The notes: generated from the letters alone by a model not told the origin. A DNA stretch of 64,000 bases from an uncultured Clostridia bacterium (GCA_947581805.1 CANPVM010000005.1:1-64000); one strand, 5' to 3'. Numbered from the stretch's first letter, positions 27,922-37,372 are shown. Made by a program: numbers and translations.

Positions 27922-27953
27922 CCCTCAAATGTAATTTTTTTTACATTTGAGGG
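27922..27953 (-). terminator. Terminator after tsaE
   Basis: 13-bp perfect stem (27922-27934 with 27941-27953) and a T6 loop, directly downstream of the tsaE stop. It separates tsaE from tsaB transcription. Confidence 0.75.
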
Positions 27954-27959
27954 TACACC

Positions 27960-28376
27960 TTACATTTTCTCTATTTTTAATTCTCTTTTATTTTCATCTA
28001 ACTTGCTAAAAGTAATTTTCGTATATCCTTTTGGCAAAATTTCTTCAATTTGTTCGCCCCATTCAATAATGCAAATGCCTTTTTCAAAATATTCTTCTCC
28101 ACCCATAGCATAGAATTCGTCAATATCTTCCAAACGATAAACGTCAAAATGAAAGATAGAAATATTTTCTTTATGATGTTCATTTACAATGGTAAAAGTA
28201 GGACTAGAAATTTCATTTTCTAACCCAAAGTAAGACAAAACTCCTTGTGTAAATTTGGTTTTACCACAGCCAAGTTCGCCTGTTAAAACGACAATATCAC
28301 CTTTTTTTAAGGTTTTAGCAAAGTCTTTTGCAAAGTTAATAGTATCTTGTTCTGAATTTGAAATAAATGTATCCAT
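27960..28376 (-). CDS. tsaE: tRNA t6A biosynthesis ATPase TsaE
   Basis: P-loop ATPase that completes the TsaBDE complex for t6A37 tRNA modification. 138 aa. Walker A is GELGCGKTKFTQG at about residue 38; SSPTFTIVNEH, FHFDVYRLED and CIIEWGEQIEEILP are the usual family blocks. First gene of the minus-strand set; ATG has a GAGGAG-like site in the 15 bases upstream. Ordinary in every respect. Confidence 0.95.
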   Translation of the reverse strand: MDTFISNSEQDTINFAKDFAKTLKKGDIVVLTGELGCGKTKFTQGVLSYFGLENEISSPTFTIVNEHHKENISIFHFDVYRLEDIDEFYAMGGEEYFEKGICIIEWGEQIEEILPKGYTKITFSKLDENKRELKIEKM

Positions 28377-28445
28377 ATAAACTCCTCGTATTTTTTCTAT
28401 ATTTTATAGTAATATGAAATAAATGTAAATATTTTATAAAAAATA

Positions 28446-28474
28446 TTGATATTTTAATATAAATAACATATAAT
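28446..28474 (+). promoter_or_regulatory. Promoter for the toxin-antitoxin pair
   Basis: TTGATA (28446-28451), 17-bp spacer, TATAAT (28469-28474). Confidence 0.75.
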
Positions 28475-28516
28475 AAAAGTAAGGAAAGTAAGAAAAAAGA
28501 AAAGAGGTGAAAAAAA

Positions 28517-28777
28517 ATGGAACTTGCAAAGGTTACTTCAAAAGGTCAAATTACAATTCCAAAAGAAATAAGAGATATTTTAAAAATTAAAGAAGGAAGT
28601 AAAATTTTATTTTTTAGAAAAGGCGATGAAATTGTAATAAAAAATGCAGCGATGATTGCATTAGAAAAGATACAAGAAGAATTTGATGGAGAAGCAGAAA
28701 GATTAGGCCTAGAAACAGAAGAAGATGTAGTAAAATTGATAAAAGAATATAGAAAAGAAAGGAAAAAAGAGATATGA
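28517..28777 (+). CDS. AbrB/SpoVT-fold antitoxin-like DNA-binding protein
   Basis: 86-aa protein beginning with a swapped-hairpin AbrB-type domain: AKVTSKGQITIPKEIRDIL, then KEGSKILFFRKGDEIVIKN. The C-terminal 35 residues are acidic then basic helices, typical of antitoxin tails that wrap the toxin. The stop overlaps the start of the PIN-domain gene (ATGA-type 4-bp overlap), the normal VapB/VapC organisation. It probably represses its own promoter together with the toxin. SD GAGGTG at 28504. Confidence 0.88.
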   Translation: MELAKVTSKGQITIPKEIRDILKIKEGSKILFFRKGDEIVIKNAAMIALEKIQEEFDGEAERLGLETEEDVVKLIKEYRKERKKEI

Positions 28778-29184
28778 GAATAATGTTAGATACAAATATT
28801 CTTATATCAGCATTTATTTTTAAAAGTAAAAAAATGAATGAACTAATAAAAGTACTATCAAATGAACACAAAATTATTATTGCTTCTTATTGTATTGATG
28901 AAATGAGAGATTTGATAAAAAGAAAATTTAAAGTAAGTATAAATGTATTAGAAAAATTTTTAGAAACTTTCCCATTTGAATTAGTGTACTCTCCAATAGA
29001 AGTAAAAAAGAAAAAATTTGAAATAAGAGATGAAGAAGATTATATTATACTATATACTGCAATTATTGAAAATGTTGATATTTTAATTACAGGAGATAAA
29101 GATTTTAAAGAAGTAGAAATAGAAAGACCAGAAATTTTAACTGCTACAGAATTTTTTGAAAAATATGTAACAATAAAAAGCTAA
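28774..29184 (+). CDS. PIN-domain toxin-like nuclease
   Basis: 136-aa PIN-domain protein: MRIMLDTNILISAFIF with the first metal-binding Asp, SYCIDEMRDLI with the Glu, and the distal acidic pair in RDEEDYIILYTAII and ITGDKDF. It is closest to the COG1569-like group of putative toxin nucleases. Paired by overlap with the AbrB-type gene, so a VapBC-like toxin-antitoxin module is the best reading. The stop codon lies within the terminator hairpin. Cleavage target unknown. Confidence 0.85.
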   Translation: MRIMLDTNILISAFIFKSKKMNELIKVLSNEHKIIIASYCIDEMRDLIKRKFKVSINVLEKFLETFPFELVYSPIEVKKKKFEIRDEEDYIILYTAIIENVDILITGDKDFKEVEIERPEILTATEFFEKYVTIKS

Positions 29185-29203
29185 CAAAATTAGCTTTTTA
29201 TTA
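29175..29203 (+). terminator. Terminator of the toxin-antitoxin operon
   Basis: 10-bp perfect stem (29175-29184 with 29190-29199), 5-nt loop, T-run inside the right arm. The toxin stop codon is in the left arm. Confidence 0.85.
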
Positions 29204-29233
29204 TTGACATATTAAAAACAAATGTTTTATAAT
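29204..29233 (+). promoter_or_regulatory. Consensus promoter for dinB
   Basis: TTGACA (29204-29209), 18-bp spacer, TATAAT (29228-29233). No obvious LexA box of the Gram-positive type was recognised next to it. Confidence 0.85.
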
Positions 29234-29284
29234 TAAACATAGAAATAAGGCTAAAAAAATAATCTTATGCCTTAAGGAGAAAAA

Positions 29285-30508
29285 ATGAAAAGAGAAATTT
29301 TACATGTAGATGTGAATAATGCATTTTTATCTTGGAGTGCAGTGGAACGTCTAAAACAGGGAGAAACGGTTGATATTAGGCGAATTCCTGCAATCATTGG
29401 TGGAGATGAAGAACAAAGAAAAGGTGTCGTTCTTGCCAAAAGTAATATTGCCAAACAATTTGGAATAGTAACAGGTGAGCCCATCTTTTTTGCACGCAAG
29501 AAATGCCCAAAATTACAAGTGTTCCAAGGCGATTTTAAAGTTTATTATAAATATTCAAACGCACTTTACCATTTACTTTTAGAATATACAGATAAAATAG
29601 AACGTTTTTCAATTGATGAGTGCTTTTTAGATATGACAGGCTATCTACCAAAAGGAAAAAACATTATGGATATTGCTTTAGAAATAAATAAAAGAGTAAA
29701 AGAAGAATTTGGCTTCACTGTTAATATTGGAATTTCAGAAAACAAACTTCTTGCAAAAATGGCATCAGATTTTGAAAAACCAGACAAAATTCATACTTTG
29801 TGGAAAGAAGAAATTCCAAGCAAAATGTGGAAACTTCCAGTTTCTGAACTTTTTATGGTAGGAAAAAGAAGTCTTCCAAAATTGCAAAAAATGGGTATAA
29901 AAACAATTGGTGACTTAGCTCAAAAAGAGGAAAAAGAATTAATTCATGCTTTTGGCAAATACGGTAAAATGATATGGGAATATAGCAATGGAATAGATAA
30001 TTCAGAGGTAAACTATGAAGAAGAAAAACCAAAAGGAATAGGAAATTCCATTACACTTCCTTACGATTATACAAGTATAGAAAAATTAGAAGAAGTTTTA
30101 CTTGCATTGGTAGAGCAAGTAACCTATCGTTTAAGAAAAGAAGAACTTTTAGCAAATGTAGTAAATGTACAAATAAAAACAAATGAATTTAAAACATTTT
30201 CTCATCAAAGAAAATTAGATTTTCCTACAGATAGTACAAAATTAGTGCAAGATATGGCAAAAAAATTACTTTCTGAAATTTACAAAGGTATACCAGTCCG
30301 TTTACTTGGAGTTCGTGTAGACCAACTAGTAGAAAAGGAGCAAAGGCAAATTTCTTTATTCGAAAACACAGACAATGAAAAGCAAAAAAAGATAGATTCA
30401 ACTTTAGACAAAATAAAAGAAAAGTATGGTTATGAGTCAATTACTAGAGCGGGTAAAATGCAAATAGATAAAAATATAAAATTAAAAGAACTAGGAAAAA
30501 AAGAGTAG
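29285..30508 (+). CDS. dinB: Y-family DNA polymerase (DinB/Pol IV type)
   Basis: Translesion DNA polymerase, 407 aa. Catalytic carboxylates are visible in HVDVNNAFLSW (Asp near residue 8) and SIDECFLDMTG (Asp/Glu near 104). The little-finger half ends with VRLLGVRVDQLVEK. The fingers contain IPAIIGGDEEQRKGVVLAKS, a form seen in clostridial homologues rather than in E. coli Pol IV. The last 40 residues are basic and there is no recognisable clamp-binding peptide beyond RQISLFEN (QxxLF-like), which is a good candidate. Single gene with its own consensus promoter; SD AAGGAG at 29274. Confidence 0.92.
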   Translation: MKREILHVDVNNAFLSWSAVERLKQGETVDIRRIPAIIGGDEEQRKGVVLAKSNIAKQFGIVTGEPIFFARKKCPKLQVFQGDFKVYYKYSNALYHLLLEYTDKIERFSIDECFLDMTGYLPKGKNIMDIALEINKRVKEEFGFTVNIGISENKLLAKMASDFEKPDKIHTLWKEEIPSKMWKLPVSELFMVGKRSLPKLQKMGIKTIGDLAQKEEKELIHAFGKYGKMIWEYSNGIDNSEVNYEEEKPKGIGNSITLPYDYTSIEKLEEVLLALVEQVTYRLRKEELLANVVNVQIKTNEFKTFSHQRKLDFPTDSTKLVQDMAKKLLSEIYKGIPVRLLGVRVDQLVEKEQRQISLFENTDNEKQKKIDSTLDKIKEKYGYESITRAGKMQIDKNIKLKELGKKE

Positions 30509-30579
30509 AAAAAAGTCGAATAAATGCATATATTATACTAATAGCAGTTGTTTTTTCATGCTATTAGGAGGTGAAAATT

Positions 30580-30807
30580 ATGTTTGACGAAAAAGATTGT
30601 TGCAAAAAGAAAAGTAAATGTTGTGTTGACGTTGTAATATTCATCTTATCAATTTTATTAAGCTTTGTAGTTGGAGTTCTTATTGGTGCTGTTACTGGTT
30701 TATTTGCTGCTCTAGGAGTAGGTGCATTTGTTGCTTTAATTGTAATACTAGTTGTATTAATTGTAATTAGAATTGTTATGTTAGCTTGTTGTAAAGAAAA
30801 ATGCTAA
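30580..30807 (+). CDS. Small cysteine-rich membrane protein
   Basis: 75-aa protein: an N-terminal cysteine cluster (DCCKKKSKCC), two long hydrophobic helices with a glycine-rich turn (GAVTGLFAALGVGAF), and a C-terminal cluster (CCKEKC). A GTG at 30571 is in frame, but it is part of the AGGAGGTG ribosome site, so the start is ATG 30580. No family recognised. The paired Cys at both ends could bind a metal or be lipid-modified. A short inverted repeat lies upstream (30541-30565). Confidence 0.75.
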   Translation: MFDEKDCCKKKSKCCVDVVIFILSILLSFVVGVLIGAVTGLFAALGVGAFVALIVILVVLIVIRIVMLACCKEKC

Positions 30808-30965
30808 AATAAGTGCAATCTTGGAAGAAGAAATCTTCTTCCAGGTTACATACATTGAAATATAAAACATATAGAATAATAAATTTTGTAAAAATTCTTA
30901 TTAAAGCTATTTATCGCAGAAATTTTAAATAATTTTATGTAATAGGACAAGTTTTCTAAAAACTA

Positions 30966-30994
30966 TTGTAAAAAATATCTTTTTTCTATATAAT
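30966..30994 (+). promoter_or_regulatory. Promoter for folD
   Basis: TTGTAA (30966-30971), 17-bp spacer, TATAAT (30989-30994). Confidence 0.7.
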
Positions 30995-31020
30995 AAATAA
31001 AAACAAAAGGAGCAAAAACT

Positions 31021-31869
31021 ATGGCAACAATTATGGATGGAAAAGCACTTGCAAAAAAAGTAAGAGAGCAAGTAAAAGAAGAAGTAGAAGCATTAAAACA
31101 AAAAAATATATTTCCAAAACTAGCAGTTATTATGGTAGGTGAAGACCCAGCATCAAAAGTCTATGTAAGGAATAAAAGCAAAGCATGTAATGAAGTAGGT
31201 ATTGCCTACGAAGAATTTTTATTAAATGAAAATACTACCATGGAAGAACTTTTAAAAGTAATACAGGAACTAAATGAAAGAAAAGACATTCATGGTATTT
31301 TATTACAAAGTCCGATTCCAAATCCTTTAGATATTTATACTGCTTTTGAAGCAATAGATTATAGAAAAGATGTAGATGGCTTTCATCCAATTAATATTGG
31401 TAGGTTAACTTTAAAGAGACAAACCTTTATTTCGTGTACGCCACATGGGGTTATGAGATTACTAAAAGAATATAATATCAATTTGCAGGGGGCAAATGTA
31501 GTTATATTAGGAAGAAGTAATATCGTAGGAAAACCACTAGCACAATGCTTACTAAATGAAGATGCAACCGTTACAATCTGTCATTCAAAAACAAAAAATG
31601 TAGGAGAAATTACGAAAAATGCAGATATTGTTATTTCTGCCATTGGAAAACCAAAATTTGTAACGAAAGATATGGTAAAAGAAAATGCAGTTGTTATTGA
31701 TGTTGGAATAAATAGGCTAGAAACAGGTTTAGTTGGAGATGTTGATTTTGAAGAAGTTTCTCAAAAAGCATCTTATATTACACCGGTACCAGGGGGAGTT
31801 GGTCCAATGACAATAGCTATGTTATTGCATAACGTCGTTATCGCAGCCAAATATTTAGAAGAAAAATAA
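31021..31869 (+). CDS. folD: Methylenetetrahydrofolate dehydrogenase / cyclohydrolase
   Basis: Bifunctional cytosolic enzyme interconverting 5,10-methylene-, methenyl- and 10-formyl-tetrahydrofolate, feeding purine and formyl-Met synthesis. 282 aa. Seen: SKVYVRNKSKACNEVGI with the catalytic Lys, LLQSPIPNP, DVDGFHPINIG, the NAD(P)-binding GRSNIVGKP, and PGGVGPMTIAML near the end. SD AAAGGAG at 31007 and its own promoter. Followed by a weak hairpin (31926-31952) and then dprA. Confidence 0.96.
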   Translation: MATIMDGKALAKKVREQVKEEVEALKQKNIFPKLAVIMVGEDPASKVYVRNKSKACNEVGIAYEEFLLNENTTMEELLKVIQELNERKDIHGILLQSPIPNPLDIYTAFEAIDYRKDVDGFHPINIGRLTLKRQTFISCTPHGVMRLLKEYNINLQGANVVILGRSNIVGKPLAQCLLNEDATVTICHSKTKNVGEITKNADIVISAIGKPKFVTKDMVKENAVVIDVGINRLETGLVGDVDFEEVSQKASYITPVPGGVGPMTIAMLLHNVVIAAKYLEEK

Positions 31870-31979
31870 GTAATAATATATATAAATAAACAAAGTATAT
31901 ATTAAAAAATAAAATTTATATAAAAGGGCTTAATTATTAAAATTAGGCTCTTTTTCCTATTTTAAGGACGGAGGAAAAA

Positions 31980-32852
31980 ATGGAAGATTTAAAATATTGG
32001 ATATGGTTATCAAAAATACCAGGATTAGGAAGTATAAAAACACAAAGATTATTAGATATTTATCATACTCCAAAAGAAATTTGGAGCATGAAGGAGGAAG
32101 AATTACAACAGGTAGAAGGCATAGGAGCAAAACTAGCGAAAGAAATTTTAAAACAAGAATATAGAGAAAACTTAGATAAAATACAAGAAAAAATGAAAGA
32201 AGAAAAAATAGAATTAATTACTTTACAAGACGAGGAATATCCCGAAAATTTAAGGCATTTATATGACAAACCAATTAGTTTATATGTGAAAGGGAATCAA
32301 TCAATATTAAATGAATTTTCATTAGCTATGATTGGTTGTAGAGAAAATTCTACTTATGGAAGAAAAGTAGCAACAGCCATAGGAAAAGGACTAGCAAAAA
32401 GAGGTATTATAACCATTAGTGGTTTGGCACGAGGTATTGATAGCATTTCTCATGAAGCAACTATAAAAGAAAATGGAAAAACAATTGCCGTCATAGGAAG
32501 CGGAATTGATTGCATTTATCCTAAAGAAAATACAAATTTAGCAAAAGAAATCGTAGAAAAAGGTGGCGTTATTGTAAGCGAATATCCACCAGAAACGAAA
32601 GCAGAGAGAATGAACTTTCCTGCTCGAAATCGCATTATTAGTGCATTATCTTCTGGTGTTATTGTGATAGAGGCAAAAAAGAAAAGTGGTACCATGTCAA
32701 CTGTAGATTTTGCTTTGGAACAAGGAAAAATAATCTTTGCAATTCCTGGAGATATTACAAATAAAAATGCAGAAGGAACAAATGATTTAATTAAGCAAGG
32801 GGCAAAATGCGTTACTTGTATGCAGGATATTGTGGAAGAATATTATTTTTAA
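31980..32852 (+). CDS. dprA: DNA-processing protein DprA
   Basis: Loads RecA onto incoming single-stranded DNA during transformation. 290 aa: an N-terminal helix-hairpin-helix (WLSKIPGLGSIKTQRLL, VEGIGAKLAKEIL), then the extended Rossmann core with GCRENSTYGRKVA, SGLARGIDSISHEA, VIGSGIDCIYP, FPARNRIISALS and EAKKKSGTMSTVDFALEQGK. The C-terminal winged-helix domain of many DprA proteins is missing, which is common in clostridia. SD GACGGAGGA at 31967. Confidence 0.95.
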   Translation: MEDLKYWIWLSKIPGLGSIKTQRLLDIYHTPKEIWSMKEEELQQVEGIGAKLAKEILKQEYRENLDKIQEKMKEEKIELITLQDEEYPENLRHLYDKPISLYVKGNQSILNEFSLAMIGCRENSTYGRKVATAIGKGLAKRGIITISGLARGIDSISHEATIKENGKTIAVIGSGIDCIYPKENTNLAKEIVEKGGVIVSEYPPETKAERMNFPARNRIISALSSGVIVIEAKKKSGTMSTVDFALEQGKIIFAIPGDITNKNAEGTNDLIKQGAKCVTCMQDIVEEYYF

Positions 32853-32870
32853 AAAATATCATACAAAAGG

Positions 32871-32899
32871 TTGCACAAAAAAATAAGGTTTGTTATAAT
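32871..32899 (+). promoter_or_regulatory. Promoter for the MFS gene
   Basis: TTGCAC (32871-32876), 17-bp spacer, TATAAT (32894-32899). Confidence 0.75.
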
Positions 32900-32928
32900 G
32901 CAAATAGAAATAAAATAGGAGAAAACAA

Positions 32929-34230
32929 ATGCAAACCGAAAGTACTATAGAAGAAATAAAAGAAATTTCAAAAGAAGAAAAAGAATTACAAAGAAAAAAA
33001 GAAAATAATATAAAATTATATCCCATTTACAAAACACTTTCATGGGATTTATTATTCTATTATGCTATTATTTATCTATTTTTAACCATAGAAAAAGGTT
33101 ATACTGCAGCTCAAGTATTGAAACTTGATGCTTTTTACTTTTTTTTTAAGTTTATAATGCAAATACCATGTACTTTATTGATTCAAAAAATAGGTAAAAG
33201 AAAAAGTTTGGTAATAGCTAATCTTATTTTAGCAATTCATATTTTACTTATTATGTTTTCTGTTAATTTTAATATGTTACTCATATCTCAAATATTATGT
33301 GCTTTTTCTTTTATTGTTAAAGGTACCTGTGAAACAGATATGTTATATGATTCTTTGGAACATGGCGAAAAACGAGGAGTAACCTTTGCAAAAATAGATG
33401 GACAGGCAACCTCAAAATATTATTATATAGATGCTATTTCTGCGGTATTTTCTGGATTCTTATTTGTTGTAAATCATTATATTCCTATGATATTATGTTT
33501 TTGCATTTTATTAATATCACTATTATTGTCTACAAAGTTTGAAGAAATCCATACAGAAAAACGAAAAATGCAAATTCAAAAAGAAATTAACAATATTAAA
33601 TATGGATTTAAAAATGCATTTAAATCGAAACGTTTAAGAAGTTTACTTATTTTTAATGCTGTTTTTATAGGAGTTATTAAAATTCTACAAAGCATAAGAA
33701 ACACCATTTTACTTGAAGTAGGTATACCAGAACAATATTTTGGTGTTATTATTGCTATTTTTGGAATTATTTTAGGCATTGCTGCCAAAAATCAAGGCAA
33801 AATTCACAAAAAATATCGTAATAAAACCCTTAGTGTTTTGTCACTTCCATTTGTCATTTCTTTCATTATGGTAGGGACGATATTATTATGTAATTTTAAC
33901 AAACTTATCACAGTTATACTTGTTTTAATTTTCATTTCTATACAACATGCAGTAAGAGGGCCATATTATGTATTAATAAAACAATATATGAATAATTTCA
34001 CAAATAGCGAAAAAAGAATTAAAATTGCAACAGTGAATAATTTAATTGAAAATGTTATTACCGCTATCCTAGTATTTGGTGCATCCTATATGGTAGATGT
34101 ATTTTCAATTGCTTACACCACTATAATAATAGGCTGTATATCAACTATTTTCTTTGTTTTATTATTAGACCATATGCGAGGGACAGTTGGTTTAAAACCA
34201 GAAGAATATAGTAAAAAAGAAATTTTATAA
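32929..34230 (+). CDS. MFS transporter
   Basis: 433-aa integral membrane protein with about twelve hydrophobic segments and a charged N-terminal tail of about 35 residues. The first-half loop IQKIGKRKSLVIAN corresponds to the MFS motif A between helices 2 and 3. A cytoplasmic basic loop (about 205-235) separates the two halves. The substrate cannot be predicted; drug-efflux-type MFS proteins and sugar carriers both look like this. It has its own promoter, with AGGAG at 32918 before the ATG. Confidence 0.85.
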   Translation: MQTESTIEEIKEISKEEKELQRKKENNIKLYPIYKTLSWDLLFYYAIIYLFLTIEKGYTAAQVLKLDAFYFFFKFIMQIPCTLLIQKIGKRKSLVIANLILAIHILLIMFSVNFNMLLISQILCAFSFIVKGTCETDMLYDSLEHGEKRGVTFAKIDGQATSKYYYIDAISAVFSGFLFVVNHYIPMILCFCILLISLLLSTKFEEIHTEKRKMQIQKEINNIKYGFKNAFKSKRLRSLLIFNAVFIGVIKILQSIRNTILLEVGIPEQYFGVIIAIFGIILGIAAKNQGKIHKKYRNKTLSVLSLPFVISFIMVGTILLCNFNKLITVILVLIFISIQHAVRGPYYVLIKQYMNNFTNSEKRIKIATVNNLIENVITAILVFGASYMVDVFSIAYTTIIIGCISTIFFVLLLDHMRGTVGLKPEEYSKKEIL

Positions 34231-34245
34231 AAGTAGAAAAAAGGT

Positions 34246-34274
34246 TTGACAAATAAAGAAAGTTAATAGATAAT
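34246..34274 (+). promoter_or_regulatory. Promoter for glgP
   Basis: TTGACA (34246-34251), 17-bp spacer, GATAAT (34269-34274). It leaves an 85-90 nt leader with a loose hairpin around AATTTTTCGTT and AACGATGAAAAATT. Confidence 0.65.
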
Positions 34275-34369
34275 AAAACTATCAAAAGAAGAAAAATTTT
34301 TCGTTGAATAAAATCTGATTTTTAACGATGAAAAATTATGTTTTAAAGTTACGAAGGAGGAAAATAAAC

Positions 34370-36934
34370 ATGTATGTGTTTAATAAAATCACAGTCAATC
34401 CACAATTACCAAAAAGAATTGAAGAATTGGATAAAATTGCAAATAATTTATGGTGGTCTTGGAATACAGAATTTTTAAGACTATTCAAACAAATAGATAG
34501 AGATTTATGGGAAACAGTTGAAAAAAATCCAGTAAAATTTTTAAAACTAGTATCACAAGAAAAATTAGAAGAAGCTTCTCAAAATCAAAGTTTTCTAAAA
34601 GCTTACGATAAAATGGTAGAAAATTTTGAAGCATATCAAAATAGCAAATCAACATGGTTTTCTAGAAATTATCCAGACAATAAAAACGATTTAATTGCAT
34701 ATTTTTCAGCAGAATATGGATTAGACCAAATCTTATCCATTTATTCTGGTGGACTTGGTATTCTATCTGGAGACCATTTAAAGTCTGCAAGTGATTTAGG
34801 TATTCCACTTGTTGCAGTTGGTTTGTTATATAAAAATGGATACTTCCATCAGAAAATTAACGGTTATGGAGACCAAGAAACAGAATATAGAAAACTAGAC
34901 ATTTCCTCTCTTCCAATAAAACCAGTAAAAGATATAGAGGGAAAAGATTTAATTCTTTCTTTAAAATTTCCAAAAAGAAAATTGTATTTAAAAGTGTGGC
35001 AAATACAAGTAGGAAGAGTTAATTTGTATTTAATGGATTCAGATATTGAAGAAAATCATGAAGAATACAGAAATGTTACCACAACATTATATGGTGGCGA
35101 CCAAGAAATGCGTATTAAGCAAGAAATGGTACTAGGAATGGCAGGAGTAAACTTGTTAAAAAGTTTAGGATTAAATCCAACTGTTTACCATATGAATGAA
35201 GGACATTCTTCTTTCTTAATTGTAGAATTAATAAAAAATGTAATGAAAGAAAAGCAAGTTTCCTTTGAAATGGCAAGAGATATTGTTTCTTCTAAAACCG
35301 TGTTTACTACACATACGCCAGTTCCAGCAGGAAATGATATTTTCCCATTAGATTTAGTAGAAAAATATTTTAAAGAAGAATGGGAAGCATTAGGTATTTC
35401 TAAAGAAGAATTCTTTAAAATGGGAATGGAACCAGAGCCAAAGCCAAATGCAGGCTTCAATATGGGAATTTTAGCACTAAAGGTAGCTGGTAAGAAAAAT
35501 GGTGTAAGCAAGCTTCACGGAGCAGTTTCTAGAGAATTATTTAATGATGTATGGCCAGAAATTGCAGCAGATGAATCTCCAATTACGCATGTTACTAATG
35601 GAATTCATACATGTTCATGGCTTTGCCAAAATTTAAAAGATTTATATAACGAATATTTAATGCCATATTGGCAAGACCATATTTATCAAGATAGCACATG
35701 GGAGAGAATTGAAGATATTCCAGATGAAAAATTATGGAATGCCCATATGGAAAGAAAACAAAAATTAATGGAAGTAGCAAAGCAAAATATTACAGAAAGA
35801 CTTAGAAGAAGTGGCTATCGCTACGAAGAAATAAACGAAATTACTTCAAAATTAAATCCAAATGCACTAACCATTGGTTTTGCAAGAAGATTTGCAACTT
35901 ATAAAAGAGCAACCTTATTATTCCGTGACTTAGAAAGAATCACACAAATTCTAAATAATGCAGATAGACCAGTACAAATTATCATTGCAGGAAAAGCACA
36001 TCCAGCAGATAAAGAAGGACAAGATTTAATCAAATATATTCATGAAATATCTATGAAACCACAATTTAAAGGAAAAGTATTCTTACTAGAAAATTACAAT
36101 ATTGCGATGTCACGTTACTTAGTAAGTGGTGTTGATGTTTGGTTAAATACGCCAAGACGCCCAATGGAAGCATCTGGCACAAGTGGACAAAAAGCTTCTG
36201 TTAATGGTGCTGTAAACTTTAGTATTCTAGATGGTTGGTGGGCAGAAGGTTACAACCAGAAGAATGGTTGGGCAATTGGTACCAATGCGGAATACGAAAA
36301 TTACGAAATACAGGATAATGCCGATAGCGAAAGCATTTATCAAATTTTAGAAAATAAAATTATACCAGCTTATTATGAAAAAGAGGAAAATGGTATTTCT
36401 AAAAAGTGGATGGAATACATGAAAAATTCAATTATGTCCACAGGTGGAAAATATAGCACAGCAAGAATGTTAGTAGATTATACAACACAATTATACATGC
36501 CACTTGCAAATTTATATCATAATTATTATGAAGATTTAGAAAAAGTCGCAAATTATAATAGTTTTAAAGAAGAACTATATCATAATTGGGAAGATATTCA
36601 AATTACAGAAGAAAACAATTTAGATAATATTGTTATGGATGCAGGAAACAACATTGAGGTTACTTGCAAAGTAAAACTTCCTCATATTATGCCAGAAAAT
36701 ATAGAAGCACAAGTATATTATGGTAAAATTAAAGAAAATGGAGTAGTAGAAAAAATTGCAGTGATTCCAATGGAATTAGTAGAGGGAAATGAAGAAGAAA
36801 GAACCTATACTTATAAAGCGAAAATTGAACTTACTACTGGTGGAGATTATGGCTATACCTTCCGTGTAATGCCAAAACACGAAATGTTATTAGATTCTGA
36901 AAACTTGAATTTAGTAAAATGGATTGTGAAATAA
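34370..36934 (+). CDS. glgP: Alpha-glucan phosphorylase
   Basis: PLP-dependent phosphorylase releasing glucose 1-phosphate from glycogen or maltodextrin. 854 aa, of the TIGR02094 type: N-terminal DUF3417-like part (NNLWWSWNTEFLRLF), AEYGLDQILSIYSGGLGILSGDH, HMNEGHSSF, TTHTPVPAGND, RRFATYKRATLL, and the PLP-lysine segment in SGTSGQKASVNGA. I choose ATG 34370 (MYVFNKITVNP) over the ATG at 34328 because AAGGAGG at 34354-34360 is 9 bp upstream of it and the family starts here. It completes the glucan set of GH57 and GT4. Confidence 0.95.
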   Translation: MYVFNKITVNPQLPKRIEELDKIANNLWWSWNTEFLRLFKQIDRDLWETVEKNPVKFLKLVSQEKLEEASQNQSFLKAYDKMVENFEAYQNSKSTWFSRNYPDNKNDLIAYFSAEYGLDQILSIYSGGLGILSGDHLKSASDLGIPLVAVGLLYKNGYFHQKINGYGDQETEYRKLDISSLPIKPVKDIEGKDLILSLKFPKRKLYLKVWQIQVGRVNLYLMDSDIEENHEEYRNVTTTLYGGDQEMRIKQEMVLGMAGVNLLKSLGLNPTVYHMNEGHSSFLIVELIKNVMKEKQVSFEMARDIVSSKTVFTTHTPVPAGNDIFPLDLVEKYFKEEWEALGISKEEFFKMGMEPEPKPNAGFNMGILALKVAGKKNGVSKLHGAVSRELFNDVWPEIAADESPITHVTNGIHTCSWLCQNLKDLYNEYLMPYWQDHIYQDSTWERIEDIPDEKLWNAHMERKQKLMEVAKQNITERLRRSGYRYEEINEITSKLNPNALTIGFARRFATYKRATLLFRDLERITQILNNADRPVQIIIAGKAHPADKEGQDLIKYIHEISMKPQFKGKVFLLENYNIAMSRYLVSGVDVWLNTPRRPMEASGTSGQKASVNGAVNFSILDGWWAEGYNQKNGWAIGTNAEYENYEIQDNADSESIYQILENKIIPAYYEKEENGISKKWMEYMKNSIMSTGGKYSTARMLVDYTTQLYMPLANLYHNYYEDLEKVANYNSFKEELYHNWEDIQITEENNLDNIVMDAGNNIEVTCKVKLPHIMPENIEAQVYYGKIKENGVVEKIAVIPMELVEGNEEERTYTYKAKIELTTGGDYGYTFRVMPKHEMLLDSENLNLVKWIVK

Positions 36935-36936
36935 AA

Positions 36937-36965
36937 AAACCTCAGGGAAGTTATCCCTGAGGTTT
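36937..36965 (-). terminator. Terminator overlapping stop of minus gene
   Basis: 12-bp perfect stem (36937-36948 with 36954-36965). The T-run follows on the minus strand, so it serves the reverse gene; it may also slow glgP transcription. Confidence 0.8.
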
Positions 36966-37244
36966 GATTGTTTGAGTAATTTCAAAATTGTTTCCAAACG
37001 AATAAGTTTGCCCAATAAGCTTTACTGTCGCATCAAGTCCAATGCGCTTAATTAATGCTTCCATTTGTTCCTGATAAAGCATCACATTACAAATCTTGAA
37101 CACTTGAGGTAACTCATCAGGATGCAGTTGGTTGTTAAATGCAATAGAAATTAATTGAATAAAAATTTCATTTTCATACATATTGGTATGTTTAGCTTGG
37201 TTTTCATCCCGCAACTGTGCTAGTTTGTTATACAATTCACTCAT
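36951..37244 (-). CDS. Small hypothetical protein, foreign-looking
   Basis: 97-aa soluble, mostly helical protein. No motif recognised. It lies alone on the minus strand between two plus-strand metabolic genes, with a strong AGGAGGT site and a private terminator. One in-frame CGG (Arg, in AQLRDEN) and a more mixed codon use set it apart from the core genes. Likely a horizontally acquired single gene. Confidence 0.7.
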   Translation of the reverse strand: MSELYNKLAQLRDENQAKHTNMYENEIFIQLISIAFNNQLHPDELPQVFKICNVMLYQEQMEALIKRIGLDATVKLIGQTYSFGNNFEITQTIKPQG

Positions 37245-37372
37245 TCTTAAACCTCCTATAGTTATAGATTGTGTTTCCTATTTATAATTAGCATATAGCC
37301 ATTAACATTATAATATTATCACATTTGATAAAGAAGTACAAGACGATAGTGAAAAATAAAATCAAAATACTA

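Noticed and set aside
28517..29184. A new defence system around the AbrB/PIN pair
   Set aside because: Gene order, overlap and motifs fit an ordinary VapBC-like module, with no further unusual gene attached.
30571..30579. GTG start of the small cysteine-rich gene
   Set aside because: It is part of the AGGAGG ribosome site; ATG 30580 is correctly spaced.
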